DNA of 64,000 bases from Psychrobacter arcticus 273-4 (GCF_000012305.1 NC_007204.1:930001-994000); one strand, 5' to 3'. Counted from the stretch's first letter, positions 53,727 through 63,912 are shown. Numbers and translations are program-made. The notes: generated from the sequence alone by a model not told the origin.

Positions 53727-54822
53727 ATGGAAATCAATCCGTATCAAGAACGAATTAAAGACTTATCTGAGCGTGGGCAGGACTTGCGGAGGTATCTTTG
53801 ACTTCGATGGTAAGCAAGAACGCTTAGAAGAAGTCAATTTAGAGCTGGAAAATCCTGAGCTATGGAATGATCCAGAACGCGCGACCAAGATTAATAAAGA
53901 AAAAAGTCAGCTTGATGGGGTGATTGATGTGGTGGTGTCGCTTGAAACCACATTGGAAGATGCGTCTGCGATGCTAGAGCTTGCAGTAGAAGAAGAAGAC
54001 GAGTCATTGCTTGCTGATGTGCAAGCCGAATTAGACAACGCTGAAAAACGCGTGGCAGATTTAGAGTTCCGCCGCATGTTTAGCGGTGAGATGGATCCGA
54101 ATAATTGCTATTTGGATATCCAGTCAGGTAGTGGCGGTACAGAGGCACAAGATTGGGCAGAGATGTTGCTGCGTATGTATACGCGTTGGGCAGAAGCACA
54201 TGGTTTTAAAGTAGACGTTATCGAAGTGTCTGCTGGCGGAGTCGCTGGTATCAAGTCAGCAACCATTGAGATTAAAGGCGATTATGCTTTTGGTTGGTTA
54301 CGTACCGAAATCGGCGTGCATCGCTTAGTACGTAAATCACCATTTGACAGTAATAACGGTCGTCATACTTCATTTGCGGCTGTTTTTGTGTCGCCTGAAA
54401 TTGATGATAATATCGAGATTGATGTCAATCCGGCAGATTTGCGTATTGATACTTATCGCTCATCGGGGGCTGGTGGTCAGCACGTAAACACCACCGATTC
54501 TGCTGTGCGTATCACTCATGAACCGAGTGGCGTGGTGGTGACTTGTCAAAACGAGCGCAGCCAGCATGGCAATAAAGCCACGGCAATGAAAATGCTGCGT
54601 GCTAAGCTATATGAGCTTGAAATGCAAAAACGGATGGAATCCCAGCAAGCCGTTGAAGATGGTAAGTCGGATGTTGGCTGGGGCAGTCAAATTCGCTCGT
54701 ATGTCCTTGATGACTCACGTATCAAGGACTTACGTACTGGCGTTGAAACCTTTAACACTGGTGCGGTGCTCGATGGCGACCTTGATCAATTTATCGAAGC
54801 GAGTCTAAAAGCGGGTCTGTAA
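53727..54822 (+). CDS. prfB: peptide chain release factor 2 (programmed +1 frameshift)
   Basis: RF2 terminates translation at UGA and UAA. Encoded as 53727-53798 plus 53800-54822, about 364 residues. The first 24 codons ([24 protein letters not shown]) run into an in-frame TGA at 53799-53801. The sequence GGAGG-TAT-CTT-TGA-C is the classical RF2 autoregulatory slippery site: low RF2 lets the ribosome shift at CTT and continue GAC TTC GAT GGT. The main part has codon-recognition tripeptide SPF ([16 protein letters not shown]) and the peptidyl-transferase GGQ motif ([18 protein letters not shown]). The usual downstream lysS is not here. Confidence 0.97.
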
Positions 54823-54891
54823 AGCCAGACTATAAAATTAGACTATAAACACAATTTTAAAATATCAACCAACACTTAATTAAGGAAAATT

Positions 54892-55176
54892 ATGCCAAGC
54901 GTTAATAATTATTTTGATAATAAAGTAACTTCTATTGCCTTTCAAACGGCAACCAAGCCTGCTACTGTTGGGGTAATGGAGATTGGTGACTATGAATTTG
55001 GCACCAGCGAATTTGAGACTATGACAGTCGTTAGCGGTGCTTTGACGGTCAAGTTGCCAGAGAGTGATGAATGGCAGACCTTTAATGCTGGCGCGCAATT
55101 TACTGTTGACGCCAATCAGAAATTTCAAGTAAAAGTAGAAGTCGAAACGGCTTATCTATGCACTTACGGTGAATAG
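54892..55176 (+). CDS. ppnP: pyrimidine/purine nucleoside phosphorylase (DUF1255)
   Basis: 94-residue cupin-fold enzyme cleaving diverse nucleosides to base plus ribose-1-phosphate. Whole length matches YaiE/Ppn[97 protein letters not shown] precedes the ATG by 7 bases. Followed by an IS3 transposase remnant. Confidence 0.94.
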   Translation: MPSVNNYFDNKVTSIAFQTATKPATVGVMEIGDYEFGTSEFETMTVVSGALTVKLPESDEWQTFNAGAQFTVDANQKFQVKVEVETAYLCTYGE

Positions 55177-55226
55177 TTTTTTAGCTTACGTTAATCTAAG
55201 AATTATAAAAACGCCAAGCATTTAAG

Positions 55227-55412
55227 TGAACTGACCCCCAAATTTTGGACGGTTTACGTTTATTTCAAGGACTGAGTTCTGTACGGTACAGGACTCAGTC
55301 CTTTTAGTTTAAGCTGAATACGTTCATGATGGTAGTAATGAATATACTCATGAATCTGTCTCTCGAAAGCTTCAATCGTTTTAGGCTTCTCAATAGTGCT
55401 GATATCAATGAT
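55227..55412 (-). mobile_element. IS3-family transposase remnant (3' end only)
   Basis: Minus strand reads EKPKTIEAFERQIHEYIHYY, then HHERIQLKLKGLSPVPYRTQ, then SLK-stop (stop 55260-55262): the C-terminus of an IS3-family OrfB integrase. Just outside is an end-like sequence TGAACTGACCCCCAAA (from 55227). The 5' part of the transposase and the other end are missing; the coding frame disappears around 55412. Confidence 0.88.
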
Positions 55413-55431
55413 TATCTGCGCAGGCTACCAT

Positions 55432-55467
55432 AAATGAGCAGTCAGTCAAAAATGAGCCGTCAGTCAA
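55432..55467. repeat. 18-bp tandem duplication
   Basis: AAATGAGCAGTCAGTCAA followed by AAATGAGCCGTCAGTCAA, one mismatch, between the IS3 remnant and the acyl-CoA synthetase gene. The 190 bases beyond it, up to 55661, are AT-rich without identifiable signal. Confidence 0.8.
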
Positions 55468-55661
55468 ATTTTCATTAAAGTTCTTTATCTATAAAAATGA
55501 TACGTTATGTATTGAAATAAATATAAAAATGCGTTACTAATAGAGCATATACCATTTAATAGGTTTAAACAGTTAATAGAATATGATTGTTTTACGATTT
55601 ATTTTATTATTTCTAACTCTCTGATTTTGTCAGTGATTCTCAATTGCTAAAGGATTAGCTT

Positions 55662-57371
55662 ATGAATACCTTCTCTCAAGAAACTTCATCTACAGAAACT
55701 GCAGTGAATACCGTCAATACAATAACGAGCTACAGTGATTATTATCATAATTTTGATATCAATACATTATTGACAGAAATATTTGGCGAGCATTTAGATG
55801 ATCGTTTGAATGCTTATATGGCGTGTTGCGGTCGTCATGTACGTGATGGTCGCGGTGACAATATCGCACTGGTACATGAAGATATGGCGGGCCATGTGAC
55901 TCGTATGAGTTTTGCTGAACTGGATAAGGCAAGTGCGCAGGTTGCCAGCTTATTACTTTCTTATGGCGTGCAAGCAGGTGACCAAGTGGCGACTATGCTG
56001 CCGCGCACGCCTGAATTACTAACCATTGTATTAGCCACTTGGCGGATTGGCGCAGTATATCAACCGCTGTTTACCGCTTTTGGTTATGATTCGATTAAGT
56101 ATCGGATGGACAAAGCCAATACTAAAGTTGTTTTTACCAATCAAGAAAATCGTGGCAAGTTTGACGACTTGGCCAAACAAAGCAAGATGGTATTGGTTGG
56201 CAGCAAGGTAGATGCGCAAAGTTGGGGTGATGATAATTATGCTGAAAGGATATCAAAGCAGCCGCAAACGATAGAACCAGTATTACTGAATACCGATGCG
56301 CCCTTTTTACAGATGTTTACCTCGGGCACGGTGGGCAAATCAAAAGGCGTTAGCGTGCCACTAAGTGCACTCTCAGCTTTTTATCTATATATGCGTTATG
56401 CGATTGACTTGCGCGCAGATGATAACTATTGGAATATGGCAGATCCAGGTTGGGCGTACGGTCTTTACTATGCAATTACAGGACCTTTATTATTAGGGGT
56501 GACGACGTATTTTAATGAAGCTGGGTTTGATGCGGAAAATACTCGTGACTTTATGGTACGTCATAAGATTAGTAATTTGGCATCCTCGCCGACGGCATTT
56601 CGCATGATGAAATCGAGTGGCGTGTTTGAAAGTGCTCACAATGACCCAGAGGCTAAATTATCACTGCGCTGTGCCAATTCAGCAGGTGAGACCTTAAATA
56701 CCGAAGTGGTCAATTGGGTTGAAAACTATTTGAACTGCAAAGTTTGTGATCAGTATGGGCAGACGGAAACAGGGATGACGTGTTGCGAGCACCATGCTTT
56801 AGATCATGAGTGCCCAGTTGGCTCGATGGGTATGGCACTACCGGGGCATACACTTGTGGTGTTAGATGATGATATGAAGGTACTCGCTGATGGTGAACAA
56901 GGGCAGCTGGCAGTGGTAGTCAGCCAATCGCCAGCATTTTATTTCCGTGGTTATAACTGGAATGAGAAAGATGCATTCGTGAATGATTATTATCTAACAG
57001 GCGATGTGGTTGAGCGTCATAGCGATGGCAGTTATTGGTTCTCTGGGCGTGATGATGACATTATTATTACGTCAGGCTACCGAGTAGGTCCTACCGATGT
57101 CGAAAATACCGTGCTTGAACATGAAGCCGTCGCAGAGTCGGCTGCTGTCGGTGTACCTGATGAAGTGCGTGGTCATACCATCAAGTCTTATGTGGTACTA
57201 AAAGACGGTATCGAAGGGACGGCAGAGATTGCCAAGGAAATTCAAGACTTGGTACGCAGACGTCTCTCGACGCATGCTTATCCACGTGAAGTTGAGTTTG
57301 TGACAGCACTACCAAAGACCCCAAGTGGTAAGATTCAGCGTTTTTTGTTGCGTAGTTTATCGGCAGCATAA
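55662..57371 (+). CDS. AMP-binding acyl-CoA synthetase
   Basis: 569 residues. ANL superfamily: phosphate-binding loop MFTSGTVGKSKGVSVP, NMADPGWAYGLYYAITGPLLLGV, DQYGQTETGMTCCEHHAL, LTGDVVERHSDGSYWFSGRDDDIIITSGYRVGPTDVEN (hinge Asp and Arg), and the adenylation Lys in PKTPSGKIQRFLL (about residue 557). Resembles medium-chain/acetyl-propionyl type synthetases of betaproteobacteria and Moraxellaceae; chain-length preference unknown. AAAGGA before the ATG. Co-oriented with the SDR gene 67 bases downstream, suggesting a short fatty-acid activation and oxidation unit. Confidence 0.9.
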   Translation: MNTFSQETSSTETAVNTVNTITSYSDYYHNFDINTLLTEIFGEHLDDRLNAYMACCGRHVRDGRGDNIALVHEDMAGHVTRMSFAELDKASAQVASLLLSYGVQAGDQVATMLPRTPELLTIVLATWRIGAVYQPLFTAFGYDSIKYRMDKANTKVVFTNQENRGKFDDLAKQSKMVLVGSKVDAQSWGDDNYAERISKQPQTIEPVLLNTDAPFLQMFTSGTVGKSKGVSVPLSALSAFYLYMRYAIDLRADDNYWNMADPGWAYGLYYAITGPLLLGVTTYFNEAGFDAENTRDFMVRHKISNLASSPTAFRMMKSSGVFESAHNDPEAKLSLRCANSAGETLNTEVVNWVENYLNCKVCDQYGQTETGMTCCEHHALDHECPVGSMGMALPGHTLVVLDDDMKVLADGEQGQLAVVVSQSPAFYFRGYNWNEKDAFVNDYYLTGDVVERHSDGSYWFSGRDDDIIITSGYRVGPTDVENTVLEHEAVAESAAVGVPDEVRGHTIKSYVVLKDGIEGTAEIAKEIQDLVRRRLSTHAYPREVEFVTALPKTPSGKIQRFLLRSLSAA

Positions 57372-57438
57372 ATGAATCGAAGTGTTAATAAGACAATAAA
57401 ATAGACAGTTTATAAAAATATTAATTAAAGGAAAGATT

Positions 57439-58218
57439 ATGAAAATTGAACAACACAGCTTTTTGGTTACGGGCGGTGCGTCAGGTCTAGGTGAGTCAGT
57501 GGCTCGCGCTATCGTGGCTCAAGGTGGTAAGGTTGTCATTGCTGACCTTAACGAGTCAACGGGGCAAGCATTGGTAGACGAGCTGGGTGACAATGCTCGT
57601 TTTGTACGCTGTGATGTGACCAGTGGCGATGAAGTGCAAGTGGCGGTTGATATCGCTGAAAAGGCGTTTGGTGGTCTGCAAGGGTCGATAAATTGTGCTG
57701 GTATCGTTGTTGTACAAAAATTGTTAGATCGTGAAAATAATCCTGCAGATCTCGATGCCTTTAGTCGTGGCGTGAACATTAACCTCGTTGGTTCTTTTAA
57801 CGTGGCACGTTTGGTGGCGGCTAGTATTGCTAAGCGCGTGGCAGCTAGTACGCCAGCCGAAGTCAATGCTGACAACGGAATTATCATCAATACGGCTTCT
57901 ATCGCCGCTTTTGATGGGCAAGTCGGACAAGCCAGTTATGCCTCATCTAAAGCTGGAGTCGTTGGCATGATGTTGCCGCTAGCCCGTGAGCTGACTCGTC
58001 ATGGTATCCGTGTGATGACTGTAGCGCCAGGGGTATTTGCAACGCCTATGATGCAAAGTCTGCCTGAAAAGGCCCGTGAGCAGCTAGAGGCTGCGGTACC
58101 TTATCCTAAGCGTTTGGGCAACCCAAATGAGTTTGCCAAATTGGTCATGCATATCATTGATAATGCCTATCTTAATGGTGAAGTGATTCGTTTAGATGGC
58201 GCGATTCGTATGGTGTAA
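57439..58218 (+). CDS. SDR family oxidoreductase, 3-hydroxyacyl-CoA dehydrogenase type-2-like
   Basis: 259 residues. Rossmann TGGASGLGESVARAI (TGxxxGxG), Asp-rich VIADLNE indicating NAD preference, NCAGIVVVQKLL, catalytic Ser in IINTASIAAFDGQ and Tyr167-Lys171 in ASYASSKAG. The C-terminus VAPGVFATPMMQSLPEKAREQLEAAVPYPKRLGNPNEFAKLVMHII...GEVIRLDGAIRM is that of HSD10-like type II 3-hydroxyacyl-CoA dehydrogenases, fitting the acyl-CoA synthetase upstream. AAAGGA lies before the ATG. Confidence 0.9.
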   Translation: MKIEQHSFLVTGGASGLGESVARAIVAQGGKVVIADLNESTGQALVDELGDNARFVRCDVTSGDEVQVAVDIAEKAFGGLQGSINCAGIVVVQKLLDRENNPADLDAFSRGVNINLVGSFNVARLVAASIAKRVAASTPAEVNADNGIIINTASIAAFDGQVGQASYASSKAGVVGMMLPLARELTRHGIRVMTVAPGVFATPMMQSLPEKAREQLEAAVPYPKRLGNPNEFAKLVMHIIDNAYLNGEVIRLDGAIRMV

Positions 58219-58603
58219 TAAGGTATTAAAGATTTAATATCGTAGCTTTAAGTATTATTCCTATAACTCGTACAATACTTGGCATGGTTTTTTGCTATCT
58301 TATAGATGATAATTTTATTTATTAATGATAAGAAGCAATGCCATGCTGTTTTTTTGTGCAAATCTTAAATAAGCAGTATCCGCAGACGCATTTTTTTGAA
58401 AATTGAATGAATTATATATTGAGTGTGAGCGCGATGTAGTAACTACATTTAAAGTAATCAATATCATTACTATTAATAAGGTTTTAACGGTAAATAGGTT
58501 GAAATCTACCTCTATATACCGCATATATAAAGGTAGAGGAAGGCAAGCAAACAGCATAAGTTTGCTGCCTGATAATATATACGAATGATAAAAGGATGCT
58601 TAT
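58219..58603. other. intergenic region upstream of clpB
   Basis: 385 bases with no credible gene. A 15-base palindrome ATGTAGT-A-ACTACAT lies at 58434-58448. I looked for a sigma-32 heat-shock promoter (CTTGAAA, then CCCCAT) and did not see one close to consensus. Confidence 0.4.
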
Positions 58604-61201
58604 ATGAGATTTGAAAAGTTTACTCAAAAACTGCAATCTGCGATACAAGAGGCACAAAGTCTGGCGTTAGGGCGTGACCATACCGGTATTGATCCGGTGC
58701 ACCTGCTTGCAGTCTTGCTGCAAGATGAGTCTAACTTGTCTATCTGCCAACAAGCAGGCGCGTCTATTCCTGCGTTAAAAAATGGCGTGGCAAAGGCATT
58801 AGATAACCAAGCAACGATTTCGGAGCCGACAGGTGATGTCAATCTTAATCCAAACTCGGTTAAGATTTTGAATTTGGCAGATCGCCAAGCGCAAAAAGAA
58901 GGCGATGATTTTATCGCGACTGAATGGGTGATGTTGGCACTTGCTGAGCAAGGCGATACCAAAAAAATATTTGAAAGTGCTGGCGTTACAGCCAATAAAT
59001 TAAAAGCGGTGATTGAGCAATTGCGCGGCGATGATACTGTGAATAATCAAAATGCAGAAGATCAGCGTGATGCCCTTAATAAATACACCATTAACTTAAC
59101 TGAGCAAGCAGAGCTTGGTAAGCTTGATCCGGTGATTGGTCGTGACGAAGAGATTCGACGTACTATCCAAGTGTTGTCACGCCGTACCAAAAACAATCCT
59201 GTGCTCATCGGTGAGCCAGGTGTTGGTAAAACGGCTATTGTAGAAGGCTTGGCACAAAAAATCATCAATGGTGATGTACCAGAAGGTTTACGTCGTAAAG
59301 AAGTGCTGTCGTTGGACTTAGGTGCTTTGATTGCTGGTGCAAAATTCCGTGGTGAGTTTGAAGAGCGTCTCAAAGCGGTACTCAGTGACTTATCGAAGCA
59401 AGAAGGTAACGTTATCTTATTTATCGATGAGCTACATACGCTAGTTGGGGCAGGTAAGGCGGATGGTGCGATGGACGCCGGTAATATGCTAAAACCAGCG
59501 CTTGCACGTGGTGAGCTGCATTGCGTCGGTGCGACTACTTTAGATGAATATCGTAAGTATATTGAAAAAGATGCGGCGCTTGAGCGTCGTTTCCAAAAAG
59601 TATTGGTTGATGAGCCGACGGTTGAAGATACCATTGCGATTTTACGTGGACTAAAAGAGCGTTATGAGCTGCATCATGGGGTCGATATCCAAGACAGCGC
59701 CATCATTGCGGCTGCTCGTATGAGTCATCGTTATATCACTGATCGCAAGCTGCCGGATAAAGCCATTGACTTGATTGATGAAGCTGCGAGTCGCTTACGT
59801 ATGGAGATGGACAGCAAACCTGAGTCACTAGGTAAGCTCGATAGTCGTTTGATACAGCTAAAAATGCAGCGTGAAGTGCTCAAAAATGAAGAAGACGCGG
59901 GCGCGCAAGCAGAGCGTAAAGTGCTTGATGCACAAATTGAAGAGCTGGAAAAAGAGTACGCCGATCTTAACGAGATTTGGCAAGCAGAAAAAGCTTTGGT
60001 TAAAGGCAGTCAGCAGTTAAAAGACGAGCTGGACAAAGCCCGTATTGCTTATGATAAAGCCAGCCGCGAAGGCGATTATGAGACCATGAGCAAGCTGCAG
60101 TATGAGACGATACCGCAGTTAGAGCGCCGTATCCATGAATCTGATTTGGCAGAGCAAAAAGAGCAGACTGGTGAAAATAGTGGTGTAAAACTGCTGCGTA
60201 ACAAAGTCACGGACAATGAAATCGCCGAAGTCGTTGCTGCAGCGACGGGTATTCCAGTTAGTAAAATGCTGCAAGGCGAACGTGACAAGATGCTGGCGAT
60301 GGAAGAAAACCTCCATGAGCGCGTCATCGGTCAAGATGAAGCGGTCGAAGCAGTAGCCAATGCAGTACGCCGTAGCCGTGCTGGCTTGTCTGATCCAAAC
60401 CGTCCTTCAGGCTCGTTCTTGTTTTTAGGGCCTACGGGTGTCGGTAAAACAGAGCTGACCAAATCGTTGGCGAACTTCTTGTTTGATTCAGAAGATGCTA
60501 TCGTCCGTATCGATATGAGTGAGTACATGGAGAAGCATAGCGTCAGCCGTTTGGTGGGCGCGCCTCCAGGTTATGTGGGCTATGAAGAAGGTGGTGCTTT
60601 GACGGAGGCGGTACGCCGTAAGCCTTATAGTGTGATTTTGTTTGATGAAGTTGAAAAAGCGCATCCTGATGTGTTTAATATCTTGCTACAAGTATTGGAC
60701 GATGGTCGCTTGACGGATTCACAAGGTCGCGTGGTAGACTTCAAAAACACCGTCATTATTATGACCAGTAACTTGGGTTCGCACAAAATCCAAGAAATGG
60801 TTGGCGAGAGCTATGAAGATATCAAAGCTGAGGTGATGGATTCGGTTGGACAGCATTTCCGCCCAGAGTTTGTCAACCGTATCGATGAGATCGTGGTATT
60901 CCATCCGCTAGGTATGTCACAGATGGCTGGTATTGCTGCGATTCAGTTGAACCGCTTGCGTCAGCGTCTATATGAGCGTGAGTTGGATATCGAGTTATCG
61001 GCAGATGCGATGAACAAACTGGTTGCAGTTGGCTATGATCCTGTTTATGGTGCGCGTCCACTTAAACGTGCGATCCAACAAGAGATTGAAAACCCATTAT
61101 CATTGAAATTGCTGGCAGGTGATTTTGTCGCTGGTGATATCATCAAAGTCGATGTCGGTGCTGATGACAAACTGACCTTTGATAAGCTTAGAATGAGCTA
61201 A
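58604..61201 (+). CDS. clpB: ATP-dependent chaperone ClpB
   Basis: Hexameric disaggregase working with DnaK. 865 residues. N-domain ([34 protein letters not shown], 1-145), first AAA+ with Walker A GEPGVGKT (about 203-210), [28 protein letters not shown] and the Arg-finger region, the M-domain coiled coil (about 410-520), second AAA+ with GPTGVGKT (about 609-616), [28 protein letters not shown] and [17 protein letters not shown]-terminus [23 protein letters not shown]. Full length for the family. AAAAGGA before the ATG. Confidence 0.97.
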   Translation: MRFEKFTQKLQSAIQEAQSLALGRDHTGIDPVHLLAVLLQDESNLSICQQAGASIPALKNGVAKALDNQATISEPTGDVNLNPNSVKILNLADRQAQKEGDDFIATEWVMLALAEQGDTKKIFESAGVTANKLKAVIEQLRGDDTVNNQNAEDQRDALNKYTINLTEQAELGKLDPVIGRDEEIRRTIQVLSRRTKNNPVLIGEPGVGKTAIVEGLAQKIINGDVPEGLRRKEVLSLDLGALIAGAKFRGEFEERLKAVLSDLSKQEGNVILFIDELHTLVGAGKADGAMDAGNMLKPALARGELHCVGATTLDEYRKYIEKDAALERRFQKVLVDEPTVEDTIAILRGLKERYELHHGVDIQDSAIIAAARMSHRYITDRKLPDKAIDLIDEAASRLRMEMDSKPESLGKLDSRLIQLKMQREVLKNEEDAGAQAERKVLDAQIEELEKEYADLNEIWQAEKALVKGSQQLKDELDKARIAYDKASREGDYETMSKLQYETIPQLERRIHESDLAEQKEQTGENSGVKLLRNKVTDNEIAEVVAAATGIPVSKMLQGERDKMLAMEENLHERVIGQDEAVEAVANAVRRSRAGLSDPNRPSGSFLFLGPTGVGKTELTKSLANFLFDSEDAIVRIDMSEYMEKHSVSRLVGAPPGYVGYEEGGALTEAVRRKPYSVILFDEVEKAHPDVFNILLQVLDDGRLTDSQGRVVDFKNTVIIMTSNLGSHKIQEMVGESYEDIKAEVMDSVGQHFRPEFVNRIDEIVVFHPLGMSQMAGIAAIQLNRLRQRLYERELDIELSADAMNKLVAVGYDPVYGARPLKRAIQQEIENPLSLKLLAGDFVAGDIIKVDVGADDKLTFDKLRMS

Positions 61202-61237
61202 TAATTATTGCTGGTTCTAATTGTTATGAGTTCAATC

Positions 61238-61287
61238 AAACCCCTTATTTGCCTATTTTTTTATACAGGCAAGTAAGGGGTTTTTGT
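61238..61287 (+). terminator. Rho-independent terminator after clpB
   Basis: Long stem AAACCCCTTA-TTTGCCT / AGGCAAG-TAAGGGGTTT (61238-61254, 61267-61283) with one T-G pair, 12-base loop, and a T-run. Confidence 0.92.
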
Positions 61288-61327
61288 CTTGTGCTCTACT
61301 ATTCTTCTAATGTCTCAATGTTTTTGC

Positions 61328-61465
61328 TATAGTCGGTGAAAAGTAATATCGATACAACACGTACTGCTGGTGCAAATTTTTCTTGCTTGCTGTGCCTACG
61401 CAGACAGAGGCTGCAAAAAATTTACACCAGCAATACGGTAGCGACTTTAAAGTATTTCAACTATA
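61328..61465 (-). repeat. 138-bp palindromic MITE-like repeat, copy 7
   Basis: Orientation of copy 2; starts TATAGTCGG and ends TTCAACTATA. Lies between the clpB terminator and the decayed sugar-dehydrogenase gene. Confidence 0.93.
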
Positions 61466-61513
61466 TATGAATATAAAATTTATGGAGACTAGATAATAAT
61501 AAGTAGGCAGTAT

Positions 61514-61931
61514 ATGAGCGCGCCAAACCTACAGTCGATTACTCCCATTTGGCAGCAGACGCCAAAGGTAGACGGGCAAGGGCATTATAGCCACCGTTTA
61601 TTATTCTCTCCTGATGGGCAAAATAATACGGCTAAATGCTGATGGCTCCATGCCAACGGATAATCCATTTGCGAATAGTAATGACATCGCCGCCGGTCAT
61701 ATCTCCCTCATCGATCAGCATCTATTCGACTGGTACACATACCGATTTTCCGGCATGGCATGGCATGGCAATGCGCTGATCAGTGGCTTATCCTCCAAAG
61801 CGCTAATCGTGGTTAGGTTTGATGAAAATAATGGCGCTTCGGAACGATATCGCTATGATATGGGAGAGCGTATTCGGAGCGTGTTAAATGTAGAGGGGCA
61901 GGTTTGGGTTTTAGAAGATGGTAGCGAATGA
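61514..61931 (+). pseudogene. PQQ-dependent sugar dehydrogenase remnant
   Basis: Two fragments in different frames of an aldose/sorbosone-type PQQ sugar dehydrogenase (YliI-like). 61514-61628 reads MSAPNLQSITPIWQQTPKVD, then GQGHYSHRLLFSPDG, and stops soon afterward. A second frame from 61614 reads MGKIIRLNADGSMPTDNPFAN, jumps to FDWYTYRFSGMAWHGNALISGLSSKALIVVRFD, and ends ERIRSVLNVEGQVWVLEDGSE-stop. The central blades of the propeller between LLFSPDG and GKIIRL, and between DNPF and the WYTYRFSGMAW segment, are deleted. Non-functional by frame and content; intact family members are about 350-400 residues. Confidence 0.82.
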
Positions 61932-62103
61932 ATACAGAAACAGCTATCCAAATTTCTAGGGTTTTGCGGCATTGTGGTTTGTGCTACCAGATAGTTTCTT
62001 ATTTATGTCTATCAATGAGAAAATGGTAAATACTTAATTAAATTTGATAGTTGGCAGGTATCTTGTTAAGGTGGCCTTCCTAAAAACTAAGGCTAACAAA
62101 CAA

Positions 62104-63756
62104 ATGAATCATGTAAAAGTTGGCAGGTTAGGCCCTTTTCCACGGGTAAGCAAACCTGTGTTTATTACTTCAGCGTTACTTATCGTTGGATTTATCATCT
62201 TTGGCACTTTTTTCACTGAAACCGCTGGCGCGCTATTTAGTTTTTTACAAAATTTTATCACGGATAAGTTCGGCTGGATGTTTATTATATTAATGAACGT
62301 GGCGCTGGTCTTTTGTATTTATCTAGCGGCGAGCCGTTACGGTGATATTCGTTTGGGTCAACAAACAGAGAAGCCGCAGTACAGTCTTTTTTCGTGGATC
62401 GGCATGTTGTTCTCTGCTGGTATCGGTATTGGACTGGTGTATTGGGGAACGGCTGAGCCCCTATACCACTTTATGGCACCACCACTAGGTGAAGCTGAAA
62501 CAGTAGAAGCTGCCAAGCAGGCTATGAGCATCTCATTTTTGCATTGGGGATTACATGCTTGGGCGATTTATACCATAGTGGCATTGGCACTGGCTTATTT
62601 CCACTTTCGCCGTGGACTGCCGTTATCGATTCGCTCGACGTTATATCCGCTATTAGGCGAAAAAATATATGGCCGCTGGGGTCATGCGGTTGACATCCTA
62701 GCCGTATTCGGGACGATGTTTGGTGTGGTAACTTCCTTAGGTCTAGGAGTTATGCAAATCAATTCAGGTCTTGAAAATTTATTTGGTATACCAAATTCTT
62801 TAACGGTACAGTTTATTATTATTGCCTTTGTGACTGCATTGGCCTGTGGCTCGTTGATGCTTGGGCTTGATAAAGGTATCAAGCGCTTGAGTGATATCAA
62901 TATGGGTTTTACAGGTGTGCTCTTGGCCTTTATGGTTATTTTAGGGCCAACCTTATTCATTTTTGATAGTTTTATAGAAAACATCGGTAATTACATAGTC
63001 GCTATGGTGCCCTTATCAACATGGGGAGAAGCTTATGGTAATACAGACTGGCAGAGTGGTTGGACGATTTTCTATTGGGCATGGTGGGTAAGTTGGGCAC
63101 CATTTGTAGGGGTATTTATTGCGCGTATCTCTCGTGGTCGTACCATCCGTGAGTTTGTATTGGGCGTGCTGTTGATTCCAATGTTGATTTTGTTTTTCTG
63201 GTTCACCACTTTCGGTGGTGTCGCTATTCATATGGAACTTTTAGCTGCTCTTGATCCGGCTATAGCCAGTCCGGGATTGGTAGAAGCAGTACAGGCAGAT
63301 ACGGGTAGTGCTATTTTTAAACTGGTTGAGTACTATCCATTCGCGAAACCAATTACTTTTCTTGTCGTTATTATGATTGTCTTATGGTTCGTGACCTCAT
63401 CGGATTCAGCCAGTTTTGTTATCGACATGCTGACGGCTGGTGGCGATATCAATCCACCCAAAATCCAACGCTTATTTTGGGCGTTGATGGAAGGTTTGAT
63501 TGCAGCTATATTGTTAGCAGCAGGCGGACTGGGCGCATTGCAAGCAGCCGCTATTGTAGCTGGACTGCCATTTGCTTTGGTTATATTTGTCATGATGTAT
63601 GCGTTACTTCGGGGCTTAAGTCGAGATCGATTGATACTGTATCGAGCTCAACAGCACTTTATTACCGAAGAGTCGGCAGATCATAACTCAGCCAATGAGT
63701 TTGCTGATGAGCACTTGCTCACAGATCCCTCTGCTATTGAAAAGCCTGAAGGTTAA
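62104..63756 (+). CDS. BCCT family betaine/carnitine/choline transporter
   Basis: 550 residues, about 12 membrane segments. Starts MNHVKVGRLGPFPRVSKPVFITSALLIVGFIIFGTFF. Family motifs: SWIGMLFSAGIGIGLVYWGTAEPLYHFMAPP, SFLHWGLHAWAIYTIVALALAYFHFRRGLPLSIRSTLYPLLGEKIYG and the TM8 signature FYWAWWVSWAPFVGVFIARISRGRTIREFVLGVL. Osmolyte uptake (glycine betaine, choline or carnitine). The in-frame TTG at 62044 lacks a family-like N-terminus; AAGG precedes 62104 by about 11 bases. Short hydrophilic C-terminal tail. Confidence 0.93.
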   Translation: MNHVKVGRLGPFPRVSKPVFITSALLIVGFIIFGTFFTETAGALFSFLQNFITDKFGWMFIILMNVALVFCIYLAASRYGDIRLGQQTEKPQYSLFSWIGMLFSAGIGIGLVYWGTAEPLYHFMAPPLGEAETVEAAKQAMSISFLHWGLHAWAIYTIVALALAYFHFRRGLPLSIRSTLYPLLGEKIYGRWGHAVDILAVFGTMFGVVTSLGLGVMQINSGLENLFGIPNSLTVQFIIIAFVTALACGSLMLGLDKGIKRLSDINMGFTGVLLAFMVILGPTLFIFDSFIENIGNYIVAMVPLSTWGEAYGNTDWQSGWTIFYWAWWVSWAPFVGVFIARISRGRTIREFVLGVLLIPMLILFFWFTTFGGVAIHMELLAALDPAIASPGLVEAVQADTGSAIFKLVEYYPFAKPITFLVVIMIVLWFVTSSDSASFVIDMLTAGGDINPPKIQRLFWALMEGLIAAILLAAGGLGALQAAAIVAGLPFALVIFVMMYALLRGLSRDRLILYRAQQHFITEESADHNSANEFADEHLLTDPSAIEKPEG

Positions 63757-63804
63757 AGGTTTTTTGGACAATGTTTAAATAATACTGAAGTTAAAAATTA
63801 ACTT

Positions 63805-63845
63805 AAAAACCCCAAGCTTACTATTAAGCTTGGGGTTTCGTTTTA
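63805..63845. terminator. terminator after the BCCT gene
   Basis: 14-bp perfect stem AAACCCCAAGCTTA / TAAGCTTGGGGTTT (63807-63820, 63825-63838) with loop CTAT, then TCGTTTTAATT. A-rich on the left, so it can serve the convergent gene as well. Confidence 0.9.
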
Positions 63846-63912
63846 ATTGCTCAGAGGTACTTTCTACTACTAGAGAAGCTCAGATAAATTTCAACAACTA
63901 AGCATTACCGTT

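Noticed and set aside
53727..53801. prfB as a pseudogene because of the in-frame TGA
   Set aside because: The GGAGG-TAT-CTT-TGA-C context is the programmed RF2 frameshift site.
58219..58603. Sigma-32 promoter for clpB
   Set aside because: No sequence close to CTTGAAA with a correctly spaced CCCCAT was seen by eye.
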